From NCBI GenBank assembly GCA_947034895.1, contig OX344761.1:80183839-80247838 (forward strand): a stretch of DNA of 64,000 bases, written 5' to 3'. Shown here piece after piece: positions 1 through 12,359 of this stretch. A program made the translations under genes and the position numbers. Source of the DNA: Rhytidiadelphus loreus. Taxonomy: Eukaryota; Streptophyta; Bryopsida; Hypnales; Hylocomiaceae. The first letter of the stretch is position 1, and each line of letters begins with the position of its first letter. The notes below the pieces were generated by a model. That model worked only from the letters and a program-made list of their open reading frames with translations, was not told where the DNA came from and searched no databases.

Positions 1-2377
1 GTGATAATTGTGGCTTCCAATGTACATCTTGTGATCATTGTATGAATGTACGCTTTCAATGTACACCTCCCCAACGTTTGTGTTGCTTTTGCTTTGTGTG
101 AGCTGCCACCTAGCTAAACACGAGAATTGTCACCTAGCTAATCACGGGAACTAGTACCTAAACCACAGCTGATTGAAAACAAAGTAGCCTAACTAGCAAA
201 AATGGGTGACTAGTCAGAAAGGGGTCGGGTTCCCTACTTGCAATCTAATCACATTGCCTTGCCTTGTTTCAAAATAGGGGCTTAGGTCCTATGGTCTTTC
301 AGGAATTAAGCTCAAAAGGTCAAGATTCAAGTGACCAATGAAAATATGGTTGTTTGCTATTGCAAGATCTTTTTTAAATTTCAAAATATATTTATACACC
401 AAAACATTAGAGGGGATTTGAAGCCAATAGAAGATTGTTTTAGGCATGTTCCCTTCACTATTTTTCTCATAGTGAAGGAATAGTTGGCTATCAAAATTTT
501 AAAATAAAAATAAAAAATATTAAAATGAAAAAAAAATTGAATAAAAGAAGTTAATTTTCTTCTTTTGAGAAATTACATGGCAACCTCTTGGCCATGTAGG
601 ACTGTAGTGTTCAAATTTGCTTGTTCTCACTACATGATAACTCACAGTCTTCTTGACCTTTCAAATTTCAAGAATTGAAACATATAAAATTGCTTGAAAT
701 TAACTAGGAGTTAATAATACACAACCTAATTGTGACCCATTTCTAAAATCATGACTTCTACAATTTTTTTCCTAAAATATATATCCTCTTTTCATGAGAC
801 TCTAGTTTCAATTTTGCATGTGCTTCTTTACACCACTTTGTAAAGTCATAGTTTATATACACAATATTAAAAATCAACATGTTTGAAGAATCTAGAGTCT
901 CTTAATGACTTCCAATAGGAATTTATATAGTTTAATATAGGAACTACATGCAATTGCTTATTTGCCCAATTTTAGGTGTGGTTACCACTTTGGAGGGGGA
1001 GGGGGGGGGGGGCACTTCATAATTAAACCTTTAGAGACAACTTTTTTTTTGAAAAAAAGAGGAATTTTAGGGTGCCTTGATATTTCTTTCTTGCATAAAT
1101 TGATTGTATGGAGGGAAATTAGATCTAAACGTATAAGTTTTAGCCAATTATATATTTTTTAATATACTTGAAAAGTAGATTCATCCATTGTATGGATACG
1201 GAGTTTATACCATGTACATCGACCAGGGAAGAATAAGGAGGTTGCAAGCGTTTCTACACAAATCTCAGCACAAATAAGCCACACTACAGCAATATACTTA
1301 GGCCCCCTTCAAAATGTACTTAGAACTTTCAAGCTACTTTCATGAGGTTTCCAATGTGATTCTGGAATGAGTGCCATCAAAGTTGAATTAAGCACACAAG
1401 CCATCATAAAGTTGGAAAAACGACCTCTCTCAATTACCAAATTTGCTTTTTATACAAAACAACTTTGTCTATTAAAGGGCTTTCTAGAAAATCATATTTT
1501 TTTAATATTTTTTAAATTATCGTTATTTTCAAACAGCATTGGCTAGTTCACATTAACGGGAACCAACCTCAAATGGTTCTCTAGGCAGGCCAAAACACAT
1601 CTAATGAAATTTTTGGGGCAAAATTGGCAAATATTCATATTAGATTGCTCAATATAAAATTTTCATATCCAAAACATATAATTAGGAGTTTAGAAGAAGC
1701 AATTCCTCTTTTAGCATGGAAAGCTTCTCCACGGTGTTTCTTTTACTCTCATTGTCCATAATCTTGTTCATGCCTTCTTGGACATTTCCTAGTTGGAAAG
1801 CATACCAATAAAAACATTGATACACTATGGTGTCTAGTGACATTGGAAGTTAGAGGTCGTAGGCACCGCTTCTATGACTATAATACCTACTTCTCACTTC
1901 ACTACAAATGATCTTTAGATCACAAAACATTTCAAAAATAATAATTCATTTTTTTGGCTTACAACCTTCTTGCCTTGTAGAAGCTATTAGCAATACTTTA
2001 AAAAATAAGATGTGACTTCACCCATGAGACATTCTTGTGCCTTTTGCTAACTAACGCAAGTCTCAAAGATTCACAATGAGATCTAGTCCATTTTTTTCCA
2101 ACATATTCTCTACTCTGCTTCAAATCCGAGTTCAAATCTAAATTTTTCTAAGAGCAACAAATCCAACATTGTGCCAAAAAATGAATAATTGTTCCAATAT
2201 TAATAGAAAGAATAAAAATTGTGGGGATTCCCAACAACAAAAGAAATGACCCAAAGTTATGGCCTCCACTCTTTGTCTGTCTCTAATGGCTCATTTCCAA
2301 AAGGCAACAACTTTTTGCTCCAATTCACACATCTAACAAACTCTTCCAAGATATCACTCAATCTTCTTGATGGAACT

Positions 2378-2515
2378 TGTCATGACCCTCGTCACAACCT
2401 TTGAATGCATTCATCCATCAAAGTTTGTGACGAGGGTCATGACACACATCCATCAAAGTTTGTGACAAGGGTCGTGACATCCATCCATCAAAGGTTGTGA
2501 CGAGGGTCATGATAG
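2378..2515. repeat. 35-bp tandem repeat with a 19-bp inverted arm
   Basis: Three copies of a 35-36 bp unit (2411-2446, 2447-2481, 2482-2515) each carry CATCCATCAAAG followed by TTGTGACGAGGGTCATGA or a near variant. An inverted copy lies just upstream: 2378-2396 is a perfect 19-bp reverse complement of 2426-2444. The inverted copy makes a strong hairpin with the first direct copy. I see no gene here, and the rest of 1-3235 holds only AT-rich unique DNA and a G12 run at 1001-1012. Confidence 0.85.
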
Positions 2516-3235
2516 AACTTCTCAAAGCACTTGTCCTCATGCAACCTAGTATCATTACACTTCTCTTATACATAGAATGTGTGTGAGTGACAAATTCAAC
2601 ATATTTGATACTCTAGGGCCTTCTTTAGTGTACTGATCTCTATCAAATGTGGATGTATGTTTGCAACCACAAGGCCCTTCAGCTAGTGATTGAATAGGAT
2701 GTGGCTACTATAAATGTGGTAGTAATAGTTGACCTATTGACTAGTATGCTATAAAGACAACCAAAATTGCATGTGTGTTAGTAACCATTCCCCTCTTTGC
2801 TTACCACCCTTATAGTGATTAATGAAGGCATTCATAATAGTGGTGTCCAATAGAAAGAAAAATACCCTATGCTACCATTTCTTTGGCAAAATTATTGTAC
2901 CATAGTTGAAATTGGAATGAGAACTTTTACTTTCATTATAGTTGTCAATAGGTAAATTTGACTTGATTGTGTGTTGTTTGAAAAGGTAAAAACTAGAAAG
3001 TAAATTTTAATTTTATTTTGGTTGTGGCAACTGTATACAATCAAACCACTGTAGTATCTCACCCATCTACATCTATGAATCCCAACCACTCATATAAAAA
3101 AAACAAAGCACCCTAAGTGACAACAATTATAAGAAGAATGTATTGGTCTTATGTCAAATTATGCACTTTAATTTACGAAAAAAAACTGGTGTGAAAAGAA
3201 TGTCCCATTACCCTATCTAAAAGTTCTCTAAATTT

Positions 3236-5240
3236 TCGCGAACTTAGTTCCGATTCAGAGCCCTATTCAGTGAATTGCACGACGTCCCCGTAAAAGCGCC
3301 CGCTACAGCCCCCTCACCAAAGTACCGTTCCGGGGGAAGACCAGCCCGGCGTTGAACATGGCAAGCGGCAAGCCGCGTCTGGACTCTGGACTAAGTTTAG
3401 CTTGCAGCGTCGCCGTCGTCACGTCGTGTTCGTCGCCTTCTTCGTCAACAGCCCAGCCTGCCTTCTCCTCACATGGAGGAACCTTCCGCCTTCCTCCTTC
3501 ACAATTTCAGATCCACAGCCTTTCCCTCCTGTTTCTCTTTTCTTCTTGCATCCCCAGTCATCCCCACATCACACATGACGCATTTCACGAAAATTTCAAA
3601 AATCTCGCCTTTCTTCTAGGAACCAACCTCAGATTCCTCACCATCTCTTTTGAAACTCCCCTTCCACGTACTCCCCTCCCCATATGAGCCTTCCGCAGTA
3701 GGCTGTACTCTTTGACGAGTTCACACAAGTGGAGGCCCAACTGATTTCACTCAGTTTCGTGACTAGAGCGTTGAATACACTCATCATTAGTTTCGCGTTG
3801 CAATTGAGGGAATGAGGTTCTCGGGTTTAGGGCTGGAGTGGATTGTTTGTTGCAGCTAACGAGGGATTCCTTTTCGGGAGAAGGAGGAGCTCTGAGTGTA
3901 TGTTTTGAGATGATCGTTGAAGAGGTTCGAAGTCTGCAGGTGAAGGTGATTCGGGTCGTTTTGGAGGTTTGGTTTCAGGGGCAGAAACGAGGGGATTGGC
4001 GGTGTCGGTAGTATGGTAAGGTTGCTGGAAGGATTGAGTTTGGGTTTGGGGTTTTGGAGGATTCTGAGCTGTTTTGTTAAGCTTTACGAAGACTAGATTG
4101 CGAAAAGGGCTGGAAGCGCGTGGAAGCTGAGGTTGGAAGTAAGTTAGTGGAACAGGAATCAGGGTAGTCAGTGGAGACTTGGACTTGGACTTGAAGAGGT
4201 TTGAGGGAACTCTCTTTGTTGTACGTTCAATTTGCACCCACTTTGGTTGGTAAGGAAAATTGTAGCAGAGGAGAGGGGTGGATGAATGGCATATTTTGGA
4301 AGCAAAATATCAGAATGAGGCGGATCCGGCGTCAACTCTTGATATAATTAGGTATGTCCTGATTTGGGAATGTCTTGATAGAACTAGGTCTGTCTTTCTT
4401 CTTGGAAGATGTCTGGGTTTGGGATTCTGACCTAATTGGCAAGCTGCGGTTATAACTAGGTATGTCCTTATCTGTGAGTCTTCCTTACATGTCTGGATTT
4501 CTCGTATATGTTTGGATTTCCATTCTGACTTAATTGACAAGCTGCGGTTTTCCTACCGACACTTCTTTGTCTTGAGATTGAGTTTTGCATTATCATTTTT
4601 CTAGTGTTTATCCCGTTTCTCCTCTTGGCTTGTTGAGGTTTCTACAGATGACTAATCTTTGCATGAGTGGTTTCCTTTTTGATTTTGAAAGACCTATTTA
4701 TTTGAAAGCAGTTTCGTAGCATTCTTGAAAGAAGCTCCTCGTGCTTTGCTCCTCGTAATTCACGGAAGGATCGGGGTATCCAAGATGCTCTGATCCTATG
4801 ACATACCATTTGCAGCGATATTTATTGAATCCAAATCATTCAAAATAGAGCAACTGTAAATGTCATGCTAATCTTTAGTCAGCGAAGAATCAAGTTTCTG
4901 ATTCTCTTCCGTTTCCTGTTGTTGTATTCTAGGTTTTCTTGGGGTTTTCTTGGGTTGCGGAAAATGCTCCAACTTTTTATCTGTGATGTTCAAGTCTTTC
5001 CCTGTGAATGTTCTGAATTCTATTGGAATGTAATGTCTGAAGTATGGTGAGCAGATAAGGGTGAAGTCTAGTCTGGGTTTCTGATTCTCTTTCGTTCCTA
5101 TAGTTGCATCTTAGCTTTTTTTTTCCTCTTATTGCAAAGAATCTTCAAACTTCTTGACAGTGATGTTCAAGTCTTCTTGTGTAACCATTCTAAATCCTGT
5201 TAAAACGTAATGTCTGAAGTGTGGTGAGCAGATCAGGTGA
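3236..5240 (+). promoter_or_regulatory. Promoter and leader region of the CRLK gene
   Basis: Base composition changes abruptly near 3236 from AT-rich to CpG-containing, GC-richer DNA and stays so to about 4250. This is what a plant promoter and first untranslated exon look like. No exact transcription start can be fixed. Several short open frames occur on both strands (for example 3352-3687 and the proline-rich complement frame 3827-4237), but none resembles a known protein. A direct duplication of about 165 bp sits immediately before the start codon: 4895-5060 and 5078-5238 share the string GTAATGTCTGAAGT and the following GTGGTGAGCAGAT or a variant. The second copy ends in CAG four bases before the start codon, so it could be a 3' splice site of a leader intron. 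Confidence 0.5.
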
Positions 5241-8200
5241 ATGGCAGGAACAGGAGCCCCCCCGGTTCCTTCCCCATCCCCTACAACCCCCTCCCCACCT
5301 GCCGCTGCGTCCAGCAGCTCCTTATCCACAGGAGTCATCATCGGCATCTCCATCGGCGTGTTCATCGGAGTGCTCATCGCTGGGTGCGCACTCCTGTGCT
5401 GCGCGTGTCGGAAGAAACGACTGGAGAAGCGGAAAAGTTCCCAACGGGGCTTCAATTTGCCCATTCGTGTCAATGGCGTGAATTCCAGCACCATTATGTC
5501 GGACTCCGTCTCCTCACCGCCGTCTTATGCCAAGGCCACCAACTGGTGGGGGCAGGAACGGCAACTCATTCCGTCCTCATCTGGGGTTACCAAGTTTAGC
5601 TACAGGTAAGTGATTTCTGTCTCTGAATTTTCTTAGTTAGAGAATGTTCTAGTTAGCAAATCAAAGAGGATTCCAGCGCATTAAAGGATGCAGCATTAGG
5701 ATGCTGTATATGTGAAAGTTAGCGAATGTTCTAGTAAGCAATTCAACAAGAATCTTGCAACAGTTCAAGGCAAGTTCTTTTTTCAGTTTTTGCATTTTTG
5801 GGCTTGGATCGTTGTACTCTATATTGTTTACCTCGATTTCACGAAATTGGTCATGAAGTAAGATTCTTTCTTTTGAAGATTTAAGCATTACTTTGGATGA
5901 ATTAGCACTCTAGAAGCACTATGTTCAGCATCTAGAATGTGGACTTGGGGTGCTCTTAGGGATTAAGCATTGAACGTAGTTTCTGTTATCAGAATGGTTA
6001 GACTTGTGACTATTCTAGTTAGCAAATCAAAGTGGATTCCGGCGCACCAAAGAATGCATGTTTGAATGTATAAAATCGTGTTCCTGGATATGATAAGTGA
6101 AAGTTACAAATGTTTGAAGTAGCAGGGTATGGCAAAAAGATTTGTCACTTTGACTGTTGCATCAATCCTTTGCTTTTTCAAGCATTAATTTGAGATTTCT
6201 ACTCTTGCAGGGAGCTTCAGAAAGCTACCTCGAACTTCACAGCCCTGCTGGGATCAGGTGCGTTTGGCCCAGTTTATAAAGCCATACTGCCGTCCACTGG
6301 AACCACCCTTGCAGTCAAGGTTTTGGCTGAACAGTCCAAACAAGGGGACCGAGAGTTTCAGAACGAGGTATTTGACGCGTGGCCTCACTTTTTTACTTTT
6401 GGGATACAATTTTATCCAATTCAAATGTTAACAAAAAAACTATTATTCAAAATTCAATGGTTCTAAATTGATCCGGTGAAGATCTATAATACTTTTTTTG
6501 AAGTTCCACTGTATTGATTATTTCTATGCATCATGCGTACCACCTTTTTATGCAAGCTTCATCAGAGTTTAAGAGTTTACCCTCATTTTACAGCGCATAT
6601 AAATTTTATCCCATACACCTTGAGCATTTAGAGATTTATATGGAAGCTGATGGGGTGCTTTGAATTTAGCATTTTGGGCATAGTTTAATTGCAAGTAAAT
6701 CATACCTATGCCGTAATGGAAGTGACCTAAAGAAGTCCCATTTTGCATTCATCCAAGCCTGAAGATGCAAAATGGGATTTTTATGTATTTTCAATTAGCT
6801 ACCATTATCTTCTGAATAGGTTTAGTATAGCCATTTGCAATTCAGCGATTAGATGGTCTGATGGGGTTATGTTGTAGTTTAGGGTTTAGGGTTTTGAGCA
6901 TATGGTGTAAATCTGTTATAGTCGACTAATATGACAGTCTTCATGTTCAGGTAATACTACTTGGACGGTTGCATCATCGCAACTTAGTGAATTTGGTGGG
7001 CTACTGCGAAGAGAAGAATCAAAGGATACTGGTGTATGAATTTATGTCCAATGGAAGTTTACAACAAAAGCTAATTGGTAAGGCTTTGGATCACTACCTT
7101 TTGGCAAATTTAAATGTTGTTCAAATTAGCAATTATTAATAATCTTGAAATGTGCTTTTTTAATTCACGAATGACATTGCAGATCAGAAATTTCAACCCT
7201 TGAGTTGGGAAGAACGAGTGCTTATTGCTCAAGACATTTCCAGAGGGCTGGAATATCTTCATGACGGAGTGAGCTCATCTTCTCTTTCCTCCATCCTCTT
7301 TAACCCCTAAATGCCCGAGGCACCAAATCTTTGAAGTTCAATAAAACCTAACCAAATTGTTATTTTAAGTAGTTTATCTTTGAAGTCTAGTTCTGGCATC
7401 AAAAATCCGATTTTGAAAATGATTTGATTATGGTTTTTCTATTCAAGATTTTGTGCAAGGGTGTCCATTGCAATCTTGACTTTCTGTAGTGTTGAGGGCT
7501 CTTGGAAATGAGCCTCAAATACACTAGATCTTGGAGAAAAAGTCACATTAAAAATTCATTTAAAAAAATTGTAGAGTAGATTTTGAGAAGCCATGTTAGG
7601 CCCTTTTGTCCTCATATATTTTTTTGTTGACCAGCTTTTTAGATTTGACACATGAAAAGAGGATTGAAAGACTTCAAATCACTTTCGTAGTTTTAACACC
7701 CTCATGATCTAACATTATAATCTTTCAATCCATAAGTGACCATAAGTGATATTGTTGTGTTTTCTTTTCCTATGTGATCTCTATCATGTCTAGTTTGAAT
7801 TTGTACAGTTACAATTAAAAAAAAAATTGATACAACTTATCAAAATGTTGACTTTTTGTTCAATTTAGAGCAAATTCCTAGAAGCTCACAAAAGGCCTTG
7901 GGCATTTAGGGGTTAAGGGTCGGTTTACAGACTAGATTTCTTTCACACTTATTTTTTAATGTCATTCCATCTTGGCTTCTGGGCATCAAATAGCTATGTG
8001 TAATTCTTAGCATATTGCTTTGTCCAGAGAAGTGTAAACCAGCCCTAAAGCTCACAAGCATGGATCTTTACCAATTATTTCCATGTTGTATTTGGTAGGC
8101 TTCATGTACATTCTAATTCTGGTTCCATTTTATGGCAGGCTGTGCCGCCTGTTATTCATCGTGACATCAAAGCTGCAAACATATTGTTGGACGCAACCAT

Positions 8201-9318
8201 GACAGCCAGGGTAAGGCTCGGGAAGCTCTTTCACTTCACACCCTAAAAGGCAAAGAGATCAAACTCGAGTCTCATGCTTTCTTTGGCACTTTTGAGCAGC
8301 AGGGTATGTGGAACAGTTCCATAGTAGTTTACAGTTATGAATGAGGTTTTGAATTACATTAGTGAATGATGATGGCAGGTGGCAGATTTTGGATTATCCA
8401 AGGCAGCCGAACAAAACACACAAAATATAGTTTCGGGCGTCAAGGGAACATTTGGATATGTTGACCCTGAGTACTTGTCAACCAATGCCTTCACTGAAAA
8501 GAGCGACGTTTACAGTTTTGGCGTGCTGCTTTTTGAGCTCATCACCGCCCGCAATCCTCAACAAGGGCTCATGGAATACGTGCACATGGTATAGCCCTGG
8601 ACCCCTTGACAGTGTATGAACTTCAACATCGCAGGAATGCGGATTTCAGATGAACTTCATATGATCTGCAATTTCAGTAACTGTTTAAAAAGTTCTAGCT
8701 TCAGGAAAGTTGCTATTTTAGGAAGAGTTTCAAACCCTTTTCTAATACAAAAATTCCAGGATTTCCAGAAGTTAAAAAATAGTGTTGTTCAACAGTAAGT
8801 TTTTTGGAGCTCCGAATGTTTCAGATCATACGAAGTCCATAATTATGAAACTCATATCAATATGATAAGGCAACGACAAGGTTCCCATGACTATGAAAAC
8901 GGTTTCTTTTTTGAGTTACAGCAACAGAATCCCCTTCATGTATACTGTTGAAGTGACGATGCGTTGTGATGTGTCTGTCCAGGCGGCCGTGGGCATGGAA
9001 TCCAAGGAGGACTGGGCCGAGATCATGGACTCCCGAATGAACGGAAACTGCAACCTGAATGAGCTGGGCGACATGGCCAACATCGCCTACAAATGCGTGG
9101 GTCCCGAAGGAAGAAGAAGACCCAAGATGCGTGCTGTGGCGCAGAGCTTGTGCAATCTCGGTAAGAAACCTTCCAGAGAACATACTCTTAGCATGCCTGT
9201 CATCAGAGAAGACCCACCTCCGCCGCCGTCGGTGCAAGCCAGGCCCGTTCCTCCCAAAGGGGAAAGGAGTAAACCAGTGAGGTCCAACAAGAAGGATCCC
9301 AGAACGCAGATGGTTTGA
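5241..9318 (+). CDS. Calcium/calmodulin-regulated receptor-like kinase (CRLK type), 7 coding exons
   Basis: Coding exons are 5241-5605, 6211-6367, 6951-7077, 7183-7268, 8139-8210, 8379-8588 and 8983-9318, all with GT-AG borders. They total 1353 nt, giving 450 aa. The protein has a short Ser/Pro-rich outer segment (1-30), one membrane helix (31-54) followed by a basic stop-transfer stretch, a juxtamembrane part containing [17 protein letters not shown], then a Ser/Thr kinase from about 122 to 400. The kinase has glycine loop GSGAFG (136-141), lysine 158, HRD with catalytic Asp254, DFG with Asp272, and [10 protein letters not shown]. All catalytic residues are present. The IRVNGVNS juxtamembrane motif and [10 protein letters not shown] in the kinase are typical of plant CRLK1/CRLK2, plasma-membrane kinases that bind calmodulin and link calcium to cold-stress MAPK signalling. 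Arabidopsis CRLK1 is similar in length (about 440 aa). The C-terminus is Pro-rich and basic; a calmodulin site cannot be proved by eye. Intron 4 carries a TIR element. Confidence 0.9.
5765..5920. repeat. Dispersed repeat in CRLK intron 1
   Basis: The stretch contains TTTCACGAAATTGGTCATGA followed by a run ending CATTACTTTGGATGAATTAG. It is clearly related to 29320-29390 inside the short TTAA-flanked element at 29241-29461, which reads TTTCATGAAATTGATCGT and later TTACATTGGATGAATGA. It is therefore probably a decayed member of the same repeat family, without recognisable ends. Confidence 0.5.
6878..6895 (+). repeat. Two telomere-type units in CRLK intron 2
   Basis: GTTTAGGGTTTAGGGTTT is a two-unit copy of the plant telomere repeat TTTAGGG. 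Short telobox runs are common in plant genes and introns. It is too short to mean a telomere or a fusion point. Confidence 0.6.
7304..7912. mobile_element. Non-autonomous TIR element flanked by TTAA (piggyBac-like), in CRLK intron 4
   Basis: The element starts CCCCTAAATGCCCGAGGC and ends, read inward from the right, CCCCTAAATGCCCAAGGC. That is a 13-bp perfect terminal inverted repeat with further matches beyond. TTAA lies directly outside both ends (7300-7303 and 7913-7916). It is 609 bp and has no coding capacity. TTAA target duplication with termini starting CCC is the hallmark of the piggyBac superfamily; the assignment is inferred from ends only. A homologous stretch in the opposite orientation lies at about 53330-53810. 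It sits wholly inside the intron, so splicing should be unaffected. Confidence 0.75.
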
Positions 9319-9960
9319 TGATTCCAGCCCCCAATTTTTTTTGTGGGCGACTGTAACGCGACCTTCTTTTCAAAGATTACTGCTGTATTTTAGAGGTGCA
9401 CACAATTGTGCACTGGGCAAGCAAGAGAGCTTTCTGATGAGAGAGTGGAGAAGAAGGGGATGGGCGTGACGACTTCAAGCTAGTGTTGCATGATTCTCTT
9501 CTTTCTTTTGATTTTGAGCGTTGTGGAAGGAGAGGGCAATCACCGAGGTGGAGGGAATTTTGAAAAGGAATCAGGGTGACGAGGAGGGTGAAGCCTGACG
9601 AGGAATGCCTATTTTTTTCCTTTTCTGAATTCCCAACAACAAGAAGGAGATTGCCCAACATAAACGCCCATGTAGAAATGGATGAAATATGTGATCAAGG
9701 AATGAAAAATTCATAATCACCGATTACACGGATTTCATGCATTAGGAGGAGAATATGGAAATAATCTTCTTGCAAAATGAATAGGACATTTCTTGGTGGG
9801 GGGTTTATGGTGAGAGTTGAGATGGTTGTGTGATTGGAATTGCTTGAGTTTCTTTTTTTGCTTCCATTTTGAGCCTTGTGTAAGAAAGCTACATCGATTT
9901 GTCTTTATTTGTCCTATTAGTGTGTGTTGCAAATGAACTTACATAAGGTGGAAACATCCA
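9319..9960 (+). other. 3' flank and untranslated region of the CRLK gene
   Basis: This stretch follows the stop codon. It contains no recognisable domain in any frame and no exact poly(A) site can be named. Its two halves recur in decayed form about 1.07 kb downstream. Confidence 0.45.
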
Positions 9961-10016
9961 TAATTGTCAATGTACCTGCTCGTGCATTGTAAATTTCCCT
10001 TAAAGTATCCCCTAGG

Positions 10017-10056
10017 ATTAATTATAGGGACATTTTAAATTGTCCCTATAATTAAT
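10017..10056. repeat. Perfect 16-bp hairpin
   Basis: ATTAATTATAGGGACA (10017-10032) is the exact reverse complement of 10041-10056, with an 8-base loop. No terminal motifs or flanking duplication make it a recognisable transposon. Confidence 0.7.
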
Positions 10057-10342
10057 TGTGGTTGGTTGATTGTCGATTTCTTTTAGCCATTTTGGTTTTA
10101 GATCTAATTATATGATAGTTTCAATGGCCTAGGGAGCTTACACTTTGAAAATTCATAGAAATTATATGTCATCAAGAATTTTGATTTTAATTTATTTTTA
10201 AATTCATGATTTTCAATTGTTAACACTATAAGAATTTTATTTTTCTATAAAAGGTATCATGAATTGCTTATTTTGATGGTTTTAGGTCTTTCCGTCTTAT
10301 AGTTATAACTTTTGACAAGGAAGGAATTTTTGACAATGATAT

Positions 10343-11570
10343 CAAGTCGAAGAAGGATCCTAGAAATGAGATGGTTTGATTTTGGCCTATTTTCGAGAAA
10401 TTGTAGTGAGGTCTTTTTAACCCAATAATGATGTGGTAGCCTAAAAGTGTTTGATGGATGATAGAGAATACTTCTATGTAAGACAAAAGGGGAGGTCTTG
10501 TATAATAGTTTGACCTCTAGTAAATACTCTTGGATTTTTTTTAAGTAAACGATTCACATGGGATCCAAAAAGATGATTTCCACAGTGACTAGTCTAGCAT
10601 TCAAAGGTTAACATTAACCCTATAAGAATGTGGTCTCCTATAATCAAAGTAGTCACCAAAATACTTTAATTATTGAACCAATAGGTGCATTCTTTGATTC
10701 TACAATTAACAATGAAGTCAACGTGTGAGTTTGTAATGTCCTTACAAGGTTAATGATGTATTTTATAATGTGTAAGAGAGATTTGGATGAGAATGAAGAA
10801 TATAGTGTTAGTGACTTCAAGTGTGATTATCTTCTTTCTTTTCATTTTGTACCATGTCCACGGAAGATTTTGGTGAGATTTGAAAAGTTTATGTAATTGC
10901 AATTGCTAGATTCTCTTCTTGGTTCCAAGTTGAGCCTTGTGAAGGTACATCGATTTGTTCTATTAGTGCACATTAGAAAATGAATGTGCACAAGATTATA
11001 ACTATTTGCAAGGGAGGAATCTTTTTGTCCATTGTTTGTGTACTATTCATTTCATTACAAATATTATTGGTAAAATTATTCCTCTGTAAAAAGTTGTAAT
11101 CATGTACTCCCTCCATTTCAAATTAAGTGTTCACATCTTTATTTTGATAATATTTAATACCAATTTCATTGATCATGTTATGAAAAGTATAAATTCAAAA
11201 GGGTCAACATTTTATATCACAAGAGTCAATGAAGAACATTGCTTGTTTACATTTCAATCTATATGAAATTGGACATGAAGTCTCTATATAACTTGCTTAG
11301 AACAACCTTAAAAAAATATGAGGTTCAAACAAGACACTTATTTTGGGGTAGAGAGAATATAAGTTCATTTCAAAACACACTCTAATAAAACAAATCATTG
11401 TTTTAGAACTAAGAATTGAGAAGCTTGTTTTGAAGCTTGACTTCAATTGCTACATTCTCTTCTTTGGTTCTACTTTGAGCCTTGTGTAAGAAATCTTTTG
11501 GTGAGAATTGAGAAGTTTGTGCAATTGCAATTGCAAGATTTTCTTCTTTCATGTCATTTTAATTTTTAAA
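10343..11570 (+). repeat. Decayed tandem copies of the CRLK 3' end and flank
   Basis: 10343-10380 reads GAAGAAGGATCCTAGAAATG followed by AGATGGTTTGAT. It matches the last CRLK codons and stop at 9286-9320 (AGAAGGATCCCAGAACGCAG followed by ATGGTTTGAT). 10800-10850 matches 9465-9515, and 10865-10995 matches 9785-9950 (shared core TTGAGCCTTGTG and ACATCGATTTGT). The offset is about 1.06-1.08 kb throughout, so this is an old tandem duplication. A shorter third copy of the TTGAGCCTTGTGTAAGAAA part lies near 11430-11570. The rest of 9960-14500 is otherwise empty AT-rich DNA. Confidence 0.65.
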
Positions 11571-11794
11571 TCTAAGTTCCTTGGTAAAAATACTAACCTT
11601 TACAAAGAGTTTTCAAGTCTCATTAAGAATTGCCTCTTATTGTGGGTTTGCAAAATTGTCAAATGTGACATCCCTAGTAAGAAGTGACTCCCAAATGCAC
11701 CACTGGCCCAAAAGCAACACCTTCATTGGATGCACACCTAGTTAATTAATATCTATCTCCACTAAAGAGATATGAGGCTTTTGAGAGACTGTTC

Positions 11795-12030
11795 GGCCAT
11801 GGTTCCGTATGTTGTGAACCATGGCCAGATAGTCAAATTATTTAATAATAATAAAAATCCTAAAACCCTAATAAAAAATAATTCAAAATAATAGTAATAA
11901 TAATATTTTAAAAAAAAATTAAATTTTTAAAAAAAAATATTGATTTGTGTAGTCCGACATGGCAGTTTCTTTGCCACGTCGAATTGTTGGTTCTGCGACA
12001 TTCCCATAGTCTAGGAATGTCAGGGAACTT
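11795..12030. repeat. AT-rich spacer bracketed by short hairpins
   Basis: GGCCATGGTT (11795-11804) pairs with AACCATGGCC (11817-11826). About 120 bp of nearly pure A/T follows, then an imperfect inverted pair around CGACATGGCA and TGCCACGTCG, then GACATTCC with GGAATGTC. A similar layout with ACATGGC and GCCATGT occurs at about 570-605, next to another A/T-only tract. This suggests a dispersed repeat family of unknown type. Confidence 0.45.
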
Positions 12031-12359
12031 GTAGTCTCTCAATGGCCTAAAAAATCATGTAATGAAACAATAAAAAATTCATCTACTTCCAAAAAGCATA
12101 ACCCTTTATTACTATTTTGCATGGAATACTCAAATGAAACATTTTTGGTGTGTTGAAATCCCTTCTTAGTTGCCAACAAGAAAATATAAAAATCTCATGA
12201 GTCTAATAATAGTAATTATAATCTGACAAAAAGATGGGACTTTGAAGAGTCCCTACCTTGTGTACATGTTAGTTTGTTCTCATTCAAGATTTATCTGGTT
12301 CAATGGCTCTTATTTTAGAAATTCTTTGGATTTCATCTCAAAAATTAACCCTTGTCATT

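Noticed and set aside
5129..5599. Overlapping open frames on both strands over CRLK exon 1
   Set aside because: Only the frame starting at 5241 gives a membrane helix, the CRLK juxtamembrane motif and a donor in the correct phase; the others are shadows.
6878..6895. Telomere fusion point
   Set aside because: Only two TTTAGGG units inside an intron; far too short.
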